Assembly (NCBI GenBank): GCA_963575745.1
Contig: CAUYUJ010014604.1
Location: 1,062,284 to 1,126,283 of the forward strand
DNA length: 64,000 nucleotides
Reading direction: 5' to 3'
DNA from: Prorocentrum cordatum
Taxonomy: Eukaryota > Sar > Dinophyceae > Prorocentrales > Prorocentraceae
Positions 1-9,115 of this stretch are shown in pieces. The notes under the pieces were generated by a model, which saw only the letters and a program-made list of their open reading frames with translations, was not told the DNA's origin and made no database searches. The first letter of the stretch is position 1; every line of letters starts with the position of its first letter. Both the position numbers and the translations under genes were made by a program.

Positions 1-438
1 CCCGGCCTCGCCTCCTCGGGGGCAGGGCGAGGAGGCCGGATGTGCTTCGAGCAATCCTGTGCCAGCCGTCGCCTTTGTGCTTGCCAGCCCGGTGAGTCGG
101 GGGAAAGGAGAGGCCCCGGCCGCGCCCTGAGGGGCCCTGCAGCGCGCGCGCGCGGCAATGCTCTGTGCAAGCGTTGCGACGTGTTTGCCCGCGCGCAGCA
201 GGGCGGCGCGAGGTGGCTCGCCGAGCGCCGTCGCGTCGACCGGGGGGGCGGCCTAGGGGTCGTCTCTTGCGTGGCGCCGTGCGCCGCGCTCTGCCGTGCG
301 TGCCATTGGCTCGCGGTCTCTGCGATGCGCTGCGCGCGCCCGCTGCGGCGCCGCGCGCTGGGTAGCTGTCTTGGAGGCCGCCCCGGCGGAACATGTAAAA
401 ACGCGCGGGCGTGCGCGCGTGCAAACGCGCGCGCGCGC
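1..438. other. GC-rich left flank, no gene seen
   Basis: Very GC-rich sequence with CG-alternating tracts. The first 39 bases contain a short inverted repeat (CCGGCCTC at 2-9 against GAGGCCGG at 32-39). Several overlapping frames are open here only because stop codons are rare at this base composition. I recognise no protein or RNA gene. Confidence 0.5.
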
Positions 439-725
439 ATTTTCTGCAGACGTAAACTCGTTTAGTGTCTCGGAAAATTCGTTGGGAAGGGCCGCTGTTC
501 ATGTTGATGCAATTGTGGCCTTACTTGATGTTGTCCCCTCGGGCTGATAAGGAGGTCGGGTTTGCTGGTTTTCGAAACTCGATTCATTTGGAAGGGATCT
601 GGTTGGGGCCCCGGGCCCGGGACTTCCGATCCTGCGGCTGCCACGCGCGCGCGTTCGCTTGCAGCTGTTGGGCCCGAAGGGCCCCTGCAGCCCAGCAGGG
701 AGTCGGGGTTTCATCCCTCGATTTC
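439..725 (+). repeat. DIRS split direct repeat A1 (left end)
   Basis: A 287-bp segment beginning ATTTTCTGCAGACG that recurs at 3925-4211 with no indels and only about seven substitutions by eye. It marks the left end of the element. The constant offset of 3486 bp over the whole length fixes both boundaries. Confidence 0.9.
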
Positions 726-1548
726 GTTGCGCCCCCCCTCAGCGCCCGGCGCGCGATGCCGCCCCCGGGCGACGCTGGCCGGGAGCCGGCTGGGAGCCCC
801 TCCGCCCGGCGCCCCCGCTCGCGGCGCCGCCGCCCCTTCCGCAGCCCCGCAGCCGCTGCCCCCGCCGCCCCCGCGAGGGGGCGTTCTGGCTCACTCAGTC
901 CGGAGGGCTTCGAGCCTCCAGAAGAGCCCCGCCGTGCGGCGTCGGGAAGGAACTCAGAGGACCTGCTCCGTGCGCGCCTTTAGCCCGCAGGGCGTCTCGG
1001 AGCAGGAGCTTCTCAGGGTCGCTGGTCTTCTTGAAGATGCCGGCCTCCACGAGGCGTGGCAGTTCAAGTTTGCGACCCGCCCGATCCTCGAGACGGCGTG
1101 CCGTGACCCGCTCGCTCTTGAGTTGGATTACCGGGCCTTCCTGCTGGCTTCGGCCGTGGCAGAGAAGGTGCAGCAGGCCGCGGCCAGCGGCGGCAATGGC
1201 TCGAGCGCTGCCGCGGCAGGCGCCGACTTCCAGGCGGAGTCCGTCGCCGCGCTCCGGGCCATCGCCCGTAGGGCGCGGGCCGGCGCGGCCAGGCAGCGCG
1301 GGGGCCGCTCGGTGTCCTCCGACTCAGACGACAAGGCCTCCACTTCGGTGAACGTGTGCAAGGGGCCGAAGCGCCACGGGCTCAACGGCTTGCCGGTGGA
1401 GCACCTGCCGCGCGCAGTCCGCTCTCCCACGGCCGCGCGGCAGACTTGGGACTTGGGGGCCCGAGCTTCGTTCGGCGCGTGTATTATTCTTCGTCGACAA
1501 CACCGCTGCGCTGGATATCCTCATTTCTGGGTGGTCGAAGAGACCTGA
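562..1548 (+). pseudogene. Possible gag-like fragment of the DIRS element
   Basis: An open frame that starts inside repeat A1. The first 130 or so residues are Pro/Ala/Arg-rich and probably not meaningful. From about nucleotide 965 the sequence becomes more protein-like, with a helical stretch (SPQGVSEQELLRVAGL, then EAWQFKFATRP) and an Ala/Gly-rich linker, ending in a Ser/Asp cluster. It lies where the first ORF of DIRS-like elements is found, upstream of the RNase H remnant, so a gag-like role is inferred from position only. After about nucleotide 1430 the reading continues in a different frame into RNase H, so an internal deletion or frameshift separates the two. I recognise no conserved domain. 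Confidence 0.35.
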
Positions 1549-1710
1549 CCTGAATTGTATTGCGGGCGCGTGCTGGCACGCCGTGGGCCGCTCCCGAGCG
1601 GCGGTGGAATTTCGTTGCGCGCCGTCCGAGAGTAATCCTGTAGATTGCCTCAGCCGGCAAACTTTGGGCCCGCGGGCGTCGTGGAGCCGCAGGGCGCTAA
1701 AGTGGCCCCG
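1481..1710 (+). pseudogene. RNase H C-terminal remnant of DIRS polyprotein
   Basis: In plus frame 2 the sequence reads FFVDNTAALDIL, then about 30 residues later VEFRCAPSESNPVDCLSR. This is the pattern of the RNase H end of DIRS and related reverse transcriptase polyproteins: an Asp in FVDN (codon 1496-1498) and a terminal P-S-x-x-N-x-x-D-x-L-S-R motif. The upstream reverse transcriptase (YxDD and flanking blocks) is absent between the gag-like fragment and this point, so the polymerase was removed by an internal deletion ending near nucleotide 1475. The frame stays open downstream to 2566 but becomes low complexity, including a pyrimidine tract near 1800-1870. Confidence 0.7.
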
Positions 1711-2636
1711 CCCCGGCTCCGTGCAGTTGCCAGGCAGGGGGCGGCGCGTCCGGGAGTCGCCCGGTGTGGAAGAAAGAGCGTCGTCGATTCTTTCGCTCTC
1801 GTTTGTCCATGTCTTTCCCTTTCTCGCTTCTCTCCTTCCCTCCCTCTCTCCCTCCCTCTCCCCTTCCGCCCCTTTTGCTCCGGCCCTTCCCCCTGGCCCT
1901 CGCCTCCGCCGCCGCCGCCGCCCGCCGCCCTCCCTCCCCCGCCGCCGTCGCACCTCTCCGGCCGAGGTGGCGGGCCGGCGCTGCTGGCCGGTTCGGAGGT
2001 TGGGGGGCGTTTTTGTCGGCTTGGACTCGAAATTCGATTTTCCTTGGCGCGTGCGGTGGGGGTTGTGGTTCACATTGCCCGTAAGTGGCGCCAGGGTCGG
2101 AGTGTGTGTGTGTGTGTGTGTGTTCAGGCAGGATGCATCCACTTGTTCTCGCCCCATGCGCCTCGCGATGTCCCCGCACGCGCGCGCGCGCGTCCTCGCG
2201 CCTACCACGTGCTGCCCGCCAGTGTCGCCGCAGGCCCGAGGGTGCGCCCGGCGGGGTAGCCGTGCTTCGGGGGAGCCCAGCCGGGCCCATGCGGCCCGTG
2301 CAGCCAGTTGGCCTCCGCCCCCCGGCTGCTGCCCCGGCGGCGGCGGCGGCGCCCCCGCGCCGCGCTTCCACCTTCAGGGGGCCAGTCCTGCGTACCAGGA
2401 GTCCCAGGCGCCCTCGCGAGCCAGCTTGGCTCTCTCACGCAGCCAGCGGGCCGCGCGGCCTTGGTTCTGTTTCCACGCACGTGGCGCCTGGCGTTCCCGG
2501 CAGTGGGCCGGCCGCACCGTTCGAGGGTCCACAACCGAGTGCGTTGTTGAACCCGCTCCGCCCTAGGCCCGGAGTTGGCCAAACCTGGTTGCAGGTCCTT
2601 TCGCACCAATCCACTGCTTTCGACGTTGCGTGCGCA

Positions 2637-3716
2637 ATGGGCGAATATTTTGAGCAGGTGATTTGTGCAGCCTTAAACCGGAGACCATTTACAGTGCGCT
2701 TTGCGGAGCATTTCCCGTCCGAGGGCGGCCCGAGGAAACGCCTCGGGGCATTGCTTTCGGCGCAGCAGGGGCGCCCTGCGAGCGAGCTGCAGGCCGGCTT
2801 GTTGCTTGAAGGGTCTCGGAGGGCAGCTCTGGAGACCATCGGGGGCTCGTGGAAGTCTACGCGGAGCGCTCTGTACGCGCGGGCAGAATTTTGTGAATGC
2901 TTCCACCTGCCTCACTTCCCGGCCACCATCACACGCGCTAGGCAGTTTGCGTTTTTTGTCCCGCACGGGCCAACTCTAGCAAAATATTTACAACATCTTC
3001 GATGGGCCCACAAGTTCTTAGATGCGTCGCTCGGCTGGTGGAGCGGCGGTGTTCAGCAACTGGTGAAGGGCGCCTCCCAAAGGGACGCGCCCGTCGTGCA
3101 ATCTAGGCGCCCCGTGCTCCGCGGGGGCGCGGTGCGAAAGATGGTCGCTGCTGCAGAGGCGCAGGGCCAACAGGAATTGGCCGACGCATTTGTGATCGCG
3201 CGCGGATTTCTCTTCCGCGCCCAGTCAGAAATGTTGCGCTTGGAAGTCGGGCAGTTTAGGCCCGGTAAGGCTTCAGGTATCATATTTGGCGCCCGGCACG
3301 TCGACGTCGCGTTGGCTCGCCGGAAAAACTATGCGTTTCCAGTCACCCTCCGCAGGGGGTGTGCCTGCGCGAACCAGGGGCGTCGCATGTGCGCCTTTCA
3401 TCGTTTGCGGTGCGCCGTAGAGCGCGCGAGACTCAGCAGACGCTCGCGTGTGTTTTCGTTCAGCTACCGTTTCTTCCTAGAGCGTACGCGCTCTTTTGGC
3501 GAAGGTGTCGGCGCCCCCGGCGTGGGGGCGCACGCGTTCCGCAGGGGCGCCGCCCAGGACGCGGCCGCCCAGGGCTGCCAACTTTGGGAAATCCTCCGGG
3601 CCGGAGGATGGAAGTCGGCCGCGTTCATGGCGTACATGACAGAACGCGAATTAGAAACAGGCGCGCGTGCGCAATTGGTGGCCGGCCACAGCGATGGCGG
3701 TTCCGAGGGCCGGTAG
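2637..3716 (+). CDS. Tyrosine recombinase of DIRS-like element
   Basis: This enzyme would integrate the circular DNA form of the element by site-specific strand exchange. The frame is open from 2085, but sequence before the ATG at 2637 (MGEYFEQVICAALNR) is low complexity, so that ATG is preferred; it gives about 359 residues, normal for the family. The catalytic set R..H-x-x-R..W..Y is visible: Arg in FRAQSE (3216-3218), His and Arg in HAFRRGAAQ (3531-3533, 3540-3542), Trp in GGWKSA (3609-3611) and the nucleophile Tyr in MAYM (3633-3635). A cysteine cluster (CACANQGRRMCAFHRLRC) lies between the two boxes. It sits just before repeat B1, its expected position. The catalytic motifs are intact and I see no internal stop, so the protein could still be functional. 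Confidence 0.82.
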   Translation: MGEYFEQVICAALNRRPFTVRFAEHFPSEGGPRKRLGALLSAQQGRPASELQAGLLLEGSRRAALETIGGSWKSTRSALYARAEFCECFHLPHFPATITRARQFAFFVPHGPTLAKYLQHLRWAHKFLDASLGWWSGGVQQLVKGASQRDAPVVQSRRPVLRGGAVRKMVAAAEAQGQQELADAFVIARGFLFRAQSEMLRLEVGQFRPGKASGIIFGARHVDVALARRKNYAFPVTLRRGCACANQGRRMCAFHRLRCAVERARLSRRSRVFSFSYRFFLERTRSFGEGVGAPGVGAHAFRRGAAQDAAAQGCQLWEILRAGGWKSAAFMAYMTERELETGARAQLVAGHSDGGSEGR

Positions 3717-3757
3717 CGGCGCATGCGTTGGGCCAGAAGGCGCGCCCAGCCCTCACG

Positions 3758-3932
3758 TTGGGCGCATGCCAGGGGCTGGGCTTCTGAGCCCGAGGCACTC
3801 ACATAGCGATGCCACAGGTCGGTGCGGGCTCTTGTGGCCCGCAGGGCTGTCCCTCCCCGCTGCTGCTGGCGCGGCCCTGCCGCCGCTGCCTGAGCCGCAG
3901 GCGCCGCGGCCGCTTCGCAGCGCAATTTTCTG
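3758..3932 (+). repeat. DIRS split direct repeat B1
   Basis: A 175-bp segment (TTGGGCGCATGCC to ATTTTCTG) repeated at 4231-4405 with a constant offset of 473 bp. Its last eight bases overlap the start of A2, so B1 and A2 are fused as in the internal circular-junction copy of PAT/Ngaro elements. Confidence 0.88.
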
Positions 3933-4211
3933 CAGACGTAAACTCGTTTAGTGTCTCGGAAAATTCGTTGGGAAGGGCCGCTGTTCATATTGATTCAATT
4001 GTGGCCTTACTTGATGTTGTCCCCTCGGGCTGATAAGGAGGTCGGGTTTGCTGGTTTTCGAAACTCGATTCATTTGGAATGGATCTGGTTGGGGTCCCGT
4101 GCCCGGGACTTCCGATCCTGCGGCTGCCACGTGCGCGCGTTCGCTTGCAGCTGTTGGGCCCGAAGGGCCCCTACAGCCCAGCAGGGAGTCGGGGTTTCAT
4201 CCCTCGATTTC
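3925..4211 (+). repeat. DIRS split direct repeat A2
   Basis: Second copy of the 287-bp A repeat, collinear with 439-725. Substitutions are mostly G/A, G/T and C/T differences. Confidence 0.9.
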
Positions 4212-4230
4212 CCCACCCGCCCACCCCCCT

Positions 4231-4405
4231 TTGGGCGCGTGCCAGGGGCTGGGCTTCTGAGCCCGAGGCACTCACATAGCGATGCCACAGGTCGGTGCGG
4301 GCTCTTGTGGCCCGCAGGGCTGTCCCTCCCCGCTGCTGCCGGCGCGGCCCTGCCGCCGCTGCCTGAGCCGCAGGCGCCGCGGCCGCTTCGCAGCGCAATT
4401 TTCTG
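4231..4405 (+). repeat. DIRS split direct repeat B2 (right end)
   Basis: Second copy of the B repeat. It ends at ATTTTCTG (4398-4405), the same octamer that begins A1, and similarity stops there, which defines the right end of the element. Confidence 0.88.
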
Positions 4406-4479
4406 GTTGATTTTTGTTTGGCAAGCGCGGCCCCTCTCGCAGCGACGGGGCGCCCGCGCGCCAGCGCGCGCGCGCAAAC

Positions 4480-5815
4480 AGACGCGCGCCCGCGCGCACT
4501 CACACGCACACGCGCGCACTCGCACGCGCGCGTGCACATGCGCATGCGCATGCACATGCACATGCGCATGCAGGCGCGCGTTCGCATGCGAATGCGCATG
4601 CGCATGCAGATGCACGTGCATATGCACATGCACATGTGCACGCACATGCACATTCGCAGTCACGTGCGTGTACGCGCACATCTGCACGTGCACATTCACA
4701 TGCGCGTGCGCATGCACGTGCGCGTGCGCATGCACGTGCGCATGCACGTGCGCATGCACATGCGCATGCGCACGCGCGCGCGCAACGCGCGCGCGCGACC
4801 CGTCGCGGGCGCGCACTCGTGCGCGCAAACGCACAGATGCACAGACGCACGAACAGACGCGCATACACAAGCGCGCAAACACACGCGCAACACTCGCAAT
4901 CACGAACACATGCAAACACACAAACGCATGAACGCACAAACGCGCAAGCACACCAACGCGCAAACACATGGGCACGCAAGCATGCAGACGCAAGCACGCG
5001 GAGACATGCGCAAACAGACAAACGCGCACATAACCACGCAACCCACACAGCCACGCACATGCGCAGTCACATGCGCACGAAGGTGCGCGCGCGCAAAGGC
5101 GCGCGCGCAATCCCACGCAATCGCACAAGCATTGAACCGCACAAGCACTTGAAGACACAACCGCAAAAAGTCACGAGAACGCAACGACACGCACGACACA
5201 AACTCACAAGTACATGCACACATCAATGCACATGCGCAACGCCACACAAAGTGCACAAATACACATCGACACAGAGACACAACGCACGCAACCGCGCAGA
5301 CGCACGAAACACGCGCACAAACTCACAAATACAAGTGCGCTCAAACACACAAGCACGCACAAACACACACACACACACACACACACATAAACAACACCAT
5401 GCGCCCACAAATCCAGAATCCCACAACCCCCCGCGCACCCGCAAACCCACAAACCCACAACCACACAATCACATAACCACGCAGCCACGCAACCCCACAG
5501 ACACGCAACCGCGCAACCGCAAACCACAGAACCACGAAGCCACACAACCGCACAAACACACAAACACACACATACGCAAACATACAAAGGTCAAGCACAC
5601 AGGCACACAGACACACATACACACAAAGACGCAGTTACACAAGCACAAGCACACCACGCACATAAACACACACGCGCACAATCACACAATCACGCAACAC
5701 ACATAAACACACAAACGCACAAACACACAAACGCACAAACACACATCCGCGGGACACACACAATACACACAGCACGCGCAAAACACGCGCGAACGCACGA
5801 GCACACGCGCATACA
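4480..5815. repeat. Degenerate CA/CG-rich simple repeat (about 1.3 kb)
   Basis: Alternating purine-pyrimidine sequence. The left part (4490-4800) is built of CACG, GCATGC and CACATG blocks; the right part (4800-5815) of CACAAACGCA-like units, including a pure (CA)n run near 5363-5387. Long frames on both strands here translate to His/Thr/Ala/Arg or Cys/Val/Ala low-complexity strings and are not genes. The left part has high potential to form left-handed DNA. Confidence 0.85.
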
Positions 5816-5819
5816 TCAA

Positions 5820-6980
5820 CGTCCTGCGGGATTTCGGCAGATTCAATTCTGTGGTGCCGCCTTCTCTGGCCTCCTGCAACGCGCAGCCCAAGACGGCCCC
5901 ACAGGCCTCCAATATGGCCCCTAAGGAGCTCCCCCAGAGGACCCCAACACGACCCAACAATGCCCCGCGATGGTGAAAACAAAAGCCCCAATGCTGGCCA
6001 CAAGAGGGCCAGACGGCGCAGCGGACGGTCCAAGTCTGTCCAATGTCGATTCAGCACGCATGGAGAGCACGGGCAGACACTAACTAGTCTTTTACCTACA
6101 GCGCAGGGATCAGCGCGTGCGAAAAGGGGCAGCAGTGGCAGCGCTCTCTGGCGCTGCTGAGCGAGATGCTGGAGGCGAAACTTGAGCCTGACGTTGTCGG
6201 TGCTATTGTACTGCTGCCTGGCAGACTGGCCTGTAATCGATGCAGGTGCGGGGGTGGGGGGTGGGGGGTGCATCCCTTCTGCATGCCATCTAACGGGAGA
6301 TAAGTTCAGAGATCGCGCAAGCATGGAATGATACGCGTGGATGATTAGCGACGGGTCCCGTCTTTCAGTCCCTGGAAAGCCGAGGGCGGGTTTTTCAAAA
6401 CTGCTCAAGAGAGCCCCAGAGCGGCCTCGAGCAAGCCCCTCGCTTCTCCCTCTTGGCTACTGGCTTCTGTCTCCCCCTCCTCTTCGACTCTCCCTCATTC
6501 CTTCTCTCCGTTCTCTTCCTCTTTCTCTCTCTCCTTGGCCGTCGCTCCTCCTTTCTCGTTCCTTATTCCTCTCTGATCGCTCCTCGCTTCCCCCACTTCC
6601 CTCGACCCTGACTCCTCGTTCCTTGCTCCTCGTTCCTTGGTCCACTCACGAGCTGCAGGTTGCGTCAGCTAGCAAGGGTACCAAGAAGCAGCACCCTGCA
6701 GCCTCACGCAGCAACAGCTAACAGCAGCAGTCCACAGCAAGCAGTGGCAGCACAAAACAACATTTAGCAGCAGCAGCAGCACGCCGCAGGCAGCAGCACC
6801 CTGCAGCTGAAGCTGGCAACAGCACAGGCGATGTTCGGGCCCAACGTTATCACGAACAGCTTTCGGCAACCTCTCTGCCGTGGCCCAACGTGCCATCTCG
6901 GACAGATTTCATAGCCAGTAGGCCACTGGTCAGCACTATTCTATGCTACAGTGCCGGAATCAGCGCGTGCAAAAAGAGAT
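5820..6980. repeat. Composite dispersed repeat: pyrimidine tract plus CAG tract
   Basis: Apart from the PPR fragment this stretch holds a C+T-rich tract (about 6440-6650, built of TCCTTCTCT-like units), a conserved linker containing GAGCTGCAGGTTGCGTCAGC (6650-6669), and a CAG/AGC-rich tract (6700-6830). The same order is found at 29460-29970 and 34010-34540, each time followed by PPR-like or microsatellite sequence. I see no gene in it. Confidence 0.7.
6088..6195 (+). pseudogene. PPR repeat fragment
   Basis: After an in-frame TAG at 6085-6087 the frame reads YSAGISACEKGQQWQRSLAL followed by LSEMLEAKLEP. This is one pentatricopeptide repeat unit of the consensus that recurs through the window. 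PPR proteins bind organellar RNA, but a single unit cannot do so alone. The sequence downstream loses similarity, so this is either an exon or a decayed copy. Confidence 0.65.
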
Positions 6981-6985
6981 CCCGG
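6935..6985 (+). pseudogene. Truncated PPR unit
   Basis: The plus strand reads CYSAGISACKK, the first dozen residues of the local PPR consensus, and then diverges into GGCCC-rich repeat. It is too short to function and marks the edge of a PPR-bearing repeat copy. Confidence 0.5.
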
Positions 6986-6989
6986 TGCC

Positions 6990-7790
6990 ATCGGCCCGCC
7001 TCGGCCCGGCTCGGCCCGGCTCGGCCCGCTGCGGGCAGGCGCTCGGAGCCCCCAGAGGCCCCAAGAGGGCCGGAAGACGGCCGAAGACCGTCCAAGACGG
7101 CCTCCGAGACGGGCCCCGAACGGTCGAAGACGCCCAAGATAGCCGCCCGACGGCCCAGGAGGTCACCAAAATGCTCCAAGTGGGCTCCAGAGAGATCCCC
7201 AGGAGAGCCCGAACAAGGAGAAATCGTCCCAATCCCTTGGGAAAACGTGCATTTCAAGAGTTCCCGTGCTTTTCGTTTTCGAAGCGTCCATGACGGCTAG
7301 ACAGGCCTCAAGATCGTCTCAAGACGCTTCAGGAGGTTGCCAGGTTGGCCCCAAGACGGCTCAAGACTGCGCCAGGACGGCTCCTCAGGCGCCCATGGCG
7401 GCCCCAAGAGGGGGCCAGGACAGGGTGGGAGCGCTCCCGAGGGGCCCCAAGAGGGGGCCAGGATGGTCCCAAGAGGCCCCCGACAAGGCCCCATGACGCA
7501 TGTACTTGGGTGCCCCTCTCGCAAGCCCAAGAAGCATATCAAGTACATGCGGTTTGGGGCCCTTTTGGGGCCCCCTGGGGGCGCTCTTGCGGCCCTCTTG
7601 GGGCCTTCGGGCCCCTCCAAGGCAAGGCCAGGTGCATTCTGCCACAGAAAGGCCTCTCGTGGCAGAATGGTGGGCCCGCGCCCGGCGGCGTCCTGGGGCC
7701 CTCTTGGAGCCCTTTTGGGACTCTTGGGGCCCCCTGGGGGCCCTCTTCGTGCCCTCTGGCACGACGGCCCCAAGACGGTCCTGACACTGC
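6990..7790. repeat. Degenerate CCCAAGACGGCC-type array with orientation switch
   Basis: An imperfect array of short units such as CCCAAGACGG and CCCAAGAGGG. From 7020 to about 7490 the units read CCCAAGA on the plus strand; from about 7550 to 7760 they mostly appear as the reverse complement (TCTTGGGGCC), so the array changes polarity. The same unit occupies many other intervals of the window. It is open in several frames but encodes only low-complexity Pro/Arg/Gly strings. Confidence 0.75.
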
Positions 7791-7828
7791 CCCAGGGACG
7801 CCCGAGCTGTTCAACTTCGATGAGCTGT

Positions 7829-7879
7829 TCACCCACGGTGTGCGAGTCCCAGGTTCAGCACACCGTGGGTTTACTCCAC
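7829..7879. other. Palindromic hairpin upstream of PPR module
   Basis: Arms ACCCACGGTGTG (7829-7840) and CACACCGTGGGT (7857-7868) form a perfect 12-bp inverted repeat with a 16-nt loop. The CCGTGG in the right arm (7861-7866) can also pair with CCACGG at 7874-7879, giving a second, mutually exclusive hairpin. A related copy lies at 42112-42163. Confidence 0.75.
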
Positions 7880-8155
7880 GGGTTCGCACTAGTCAGCTAC
7901 AACGCTGGAATCAGCGCATGCGGAAAAGGCGATCAGTGGCAATGGGCTTTGGCGCTGCTCAGCGAGATGTGGGAGGCAGAGCTGGAGCCCAACGTGATCA
8001 GCTACAACGCTGGGATCAGCGCGTGCGAGAAGGGTCAGCAGTGGCAGCGCTCTCTGGCGCTGCTGAGCGAGATGTGGGAGGCGAGCCTGCAGCCCGACGT
8101 CATCGACTCTATGTTGCTGGGAGTCACGCGCGCGAGAGCTGTTGCTGTTGCCTAG
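7872..8155 (+). CDS. PPR module (two repeats), possible exon
   Basis: Two consecutive pentatricopeptide repeats are visible: SYNAGISACGKGDQWQWALA LLSEMWEAELEPNV and then SYNAGISACEKGQQWQRSLA LLSEMWEASLQPDV. PPR arrays bind single-stranded RNA in plastids and mitochondria, one base per repeat. The frame remains open upstream to 7337, but that part is GGCCC-type repeat and unlikely to be coding. The frame ends at a TAG at 8153-8155 soon after the second repeat. No start codon is tied to the module, so it may be an exon of a large gene, or a non-functional copy. Two repeats alone are fewer than usual for a functional PPR protein. Confidence 0.55.
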
Positions 8156-8159
8156 GGAT

Positions 8160-9020
8160 CCGCTTAGGATCCGATTCTGTGCGATCCGATTCGCCAGCTA
8201 TGACCGCGAGTCCGATTCGATTCGATTCGGTTCGGGGCACCGGCGTCGGCAGGGGCCAGCCGGAGCCAGGCGCAGCGATTTGGGAGCCAGGGCTCCCAGA
8301 GGACCCCAACATAGCTGCAGTACGTCCCAATACGCCGCAAGGCCCCAAGATTGTCCGAAAGTGTAGTGGTACCTTCAACACAAGTGTGGTCAGCAGCAGC
8401 AGCAGCAGAGAGGCAGCAACCACAGCAGCAGTGGCAGTTGCGAGCAGCCAGCGGTAGCAATCAGAACCTGCAGGTGGCAGGCGCAGGCAGCAGCAAACAG
8501 GAACAGCAGCACGCCGCATGCAGCAGTAGGACGCAGCAACAACAAGCATACACAACATGCAGCATGCAAACTGCAGCAGCAAGCTGCAACAGCAGGCATC
8601 AGACAGCAACAGTAAGCAGCAGTACTAAATAGCAGTACCAAGCAACAGCGGCAAACATTGGCAGCCGCATGCAGCAAAATCAAACAGACGATCGCAGTAT
8701 CAGGCACGTACAGTATCGAGCTTCGAATCAGCAGCACGCTCCAGCACAAAGTCGTGGCAAGCAGCTGCACGCACCACGAAGCAGCAGTACGTCCGCCAGC
8801 AGCGGCAGGAAGCAGCACACATCGGCAAATATCAGGAAGCTGCACTTAACAGTGCAGCGGGAAGTGTCAGCGAGAGGACGAGCAAGCAGTGAAGCAAGCA
8901 AACAAGAAATCAGGCGAGTAGGCCATATGCCATAAGGTGTCAGGCCACCAGGCCAGCAATCATGCAACCAGGACAGCGGGCAAGCAGTCAAGCAGGCAAG
9001 CGATTTCCGCCTTCCGCCTT
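8160..9020. repeat. Non-genic stretch: GATTCGATTC repeat, then CAG- and CAAG-rich tract
   Basis: 8160-8240 contains clustered GATCCGATTC/GATTCGATTC units. 8390-8850 is rich in CAGCAG and AGCAGC trinucleotides with interruptions, and 8870-9015 in GCAAGCAAG/CAGGCAAGC units that recur near 26880-27015 and 28090-28250. I see no gene; the frames translate to poly-Ser/Ala/Gln-like or Cys/Leu-rich low complexity. Confidence 0.65.
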
Positions 9021-9115
9021 CGTTTGGATTGTCCTCGTGTTCAACTTGGTCCTGATCTTCTGCACCAGCACCGGGCCCCGCCGGCTGGTTACAGCGTCAA
9101 CCGTTTGATTTTTCG

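Larger units (their letters stand above)
439..4405 (+). mobile_element. DIRS-order retroelement with split direct repeats, internally deleted
   Basis: The termini have the split-direct-repeat arrangement known from PAT/Ngaro-type DIRS elements: A1 (439-725), internal region, B1 (3758-3932), A2 (3925-4211), B2 (4231-4405). The internal region carries a possible gag-like fragment, the C-terminal end of an RNase H domain and a complete-looking tyrosine recombinase. The octamer ATTTTCTG lies at the left end of A1, at the B1/A2 junction and at the right end of B2, as expected if B1-A2 is a copy of the joined ends of a circular intermediate. No reverse transcriptase motifs are visible and the whole element is only about 4.0 kb, so it appears to be a deletion derivative that would depend on a full-length relative for reverse transcription. 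Confidence 0.82.

Noticed and set aside
1-39. Inverted repeat as a transposon end
   Set aside because: Only 8 bp of pairing in extremely GC-rich DNA and no partner or duplication; chance is likely.
2085-2636. N-terminal extension of the tyrosine recombinase frame
   Set aside because: It begins in a (GT)n run and is Pro/Arg/Ala-rich low complexity; the protein-like part starts at the ATG at 2637.
4414-5706. Several 180-430 codon open frames on both strands
   Set aside because: They are translations of the CA/CG simple repeat (His/Ala/Thr/Arg or Cys/Val strings), with no domain and mirror frames on the other strand.
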